Below are positions 4,953-5,008 of a DNA stretch of 5,008 nucleotides, in pieces. Numbering within the stretch: the stretch's first letter is position 1; the number at the start of each line of letters is the position of its first letter. A model generated the notes under the pieces. That model searched no databases and was not told the origin of the DNA. It was given only the letters and a program-made list of their open reading frames with translations. A program made the position numbers and the translations under genes. Source of the stretch: Smithella sp. D17 (GTDB taxonomy: Bacteria; Desulfobacterota; Syntrophia; Syntrophales; Smithellaceae); assembly GCA_000753945.1 (NCBI GenBank), contig JQOA01000214.1, positions 453 to 5,460 on the forward strand. Direction: 5' to 3'.

Positions 4953-5008
4953 ATGAAAAGTGCTGCGAAGGAGAAAAAGAAATTGAATCCAAGTCTCGAT
5001 GAGAAAAT
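4953..5008 (+). CDS. start of an unidentified gene, cut by the window edge
   Basis: Eighteen codons are visible (a lysine-rich start, MKSAAKEKKKLNPSLDEK), then the window ends. A strong GGAGGAG (4939-4945) lies 7 nt before the ATG, and the upstream gene ends 24 nt earlier, so it belongs to the same operon. Too little is present to name a family. A ParB-like partner of ParA or another replication or maintenance gene would fit the position, but nothing in the residues shows it. Confidence 0.7.
   Translation, partial: MKSAAKEKKKLNPSLDEK

Overview
The window is the left end of an integrated mobile element in a bacterial chromosome, running from the attachment site through the integrase and an early or replication-type gene block. 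Positions 1-102 look like host flank: they hold a dispersed-repeat-like stretch and an intrinsic terminator that reads leftward. Positions 103-150 are the 3' half of a tRNA-Met (CAT anticodon) on the minus strand, ending in an encoded CCA. The 5' half is missing and is replaced by unrelated sequence. This is the usual mark of an element that inserted into the 3' end of a tRNA gene; the intact tRNA should lie at the other end, beyond the right edge.

Positions 151-363 have no gene but are rich in short repeats (three 10-bp copies of a TTTTACC-containing unit and three copies of GGTTGGAA) and contain a sigma70-type promoter. They probably form the integrase arm-site and promoter region. A 369-aa tyrosine recombinase (364-1473, +) follows with a complete catalytic set. 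Converging on it is a 265-aa XRE-family regulator (1577-2374, -). It is separated by a short divergent control region (2375-2492), with a perfect 16-bp palindrome over the promoter -10 elements, from a rightward operon. That operon encodes a 67-aa AlpA/MerR-like winged-helix protein (candidate excisionase or activator), a ParA-type ATPase, a 459-aa protein with a winged helix and long Gln-Thr repeat linkers, and the first 18 codons of another gene cut off by the window edge.

Taken together this is an int / repressor / xis-like / parA / initiator-like layout, as in integrative elements and prophages able to replicate or be partitioned as plasmids. The most interesting part is the 459-aa gene. 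Its two linkers are encoded by 12-bp repeats, and the second, cleaner array runs straight into a roughly 83% A+T segment with a 13-bp inverted repeat. This matches the layout of a replication origin placed inside its own initiator gene, as in lambda O. That function is inference; the repeats and the A+T-rich inverted repeat are seen directly.

The organism cannot be named with certainty. The composition is moderately A+T-rich, Shine-Dalgarno sequences are AGGAG-like, promoters are sigma70-like and the tRNA gene encodes CCA. The host flank stretch resembles repeats I associate with Desulfobacterota (former Deltaproteobacteria), but this is a weak recollection.
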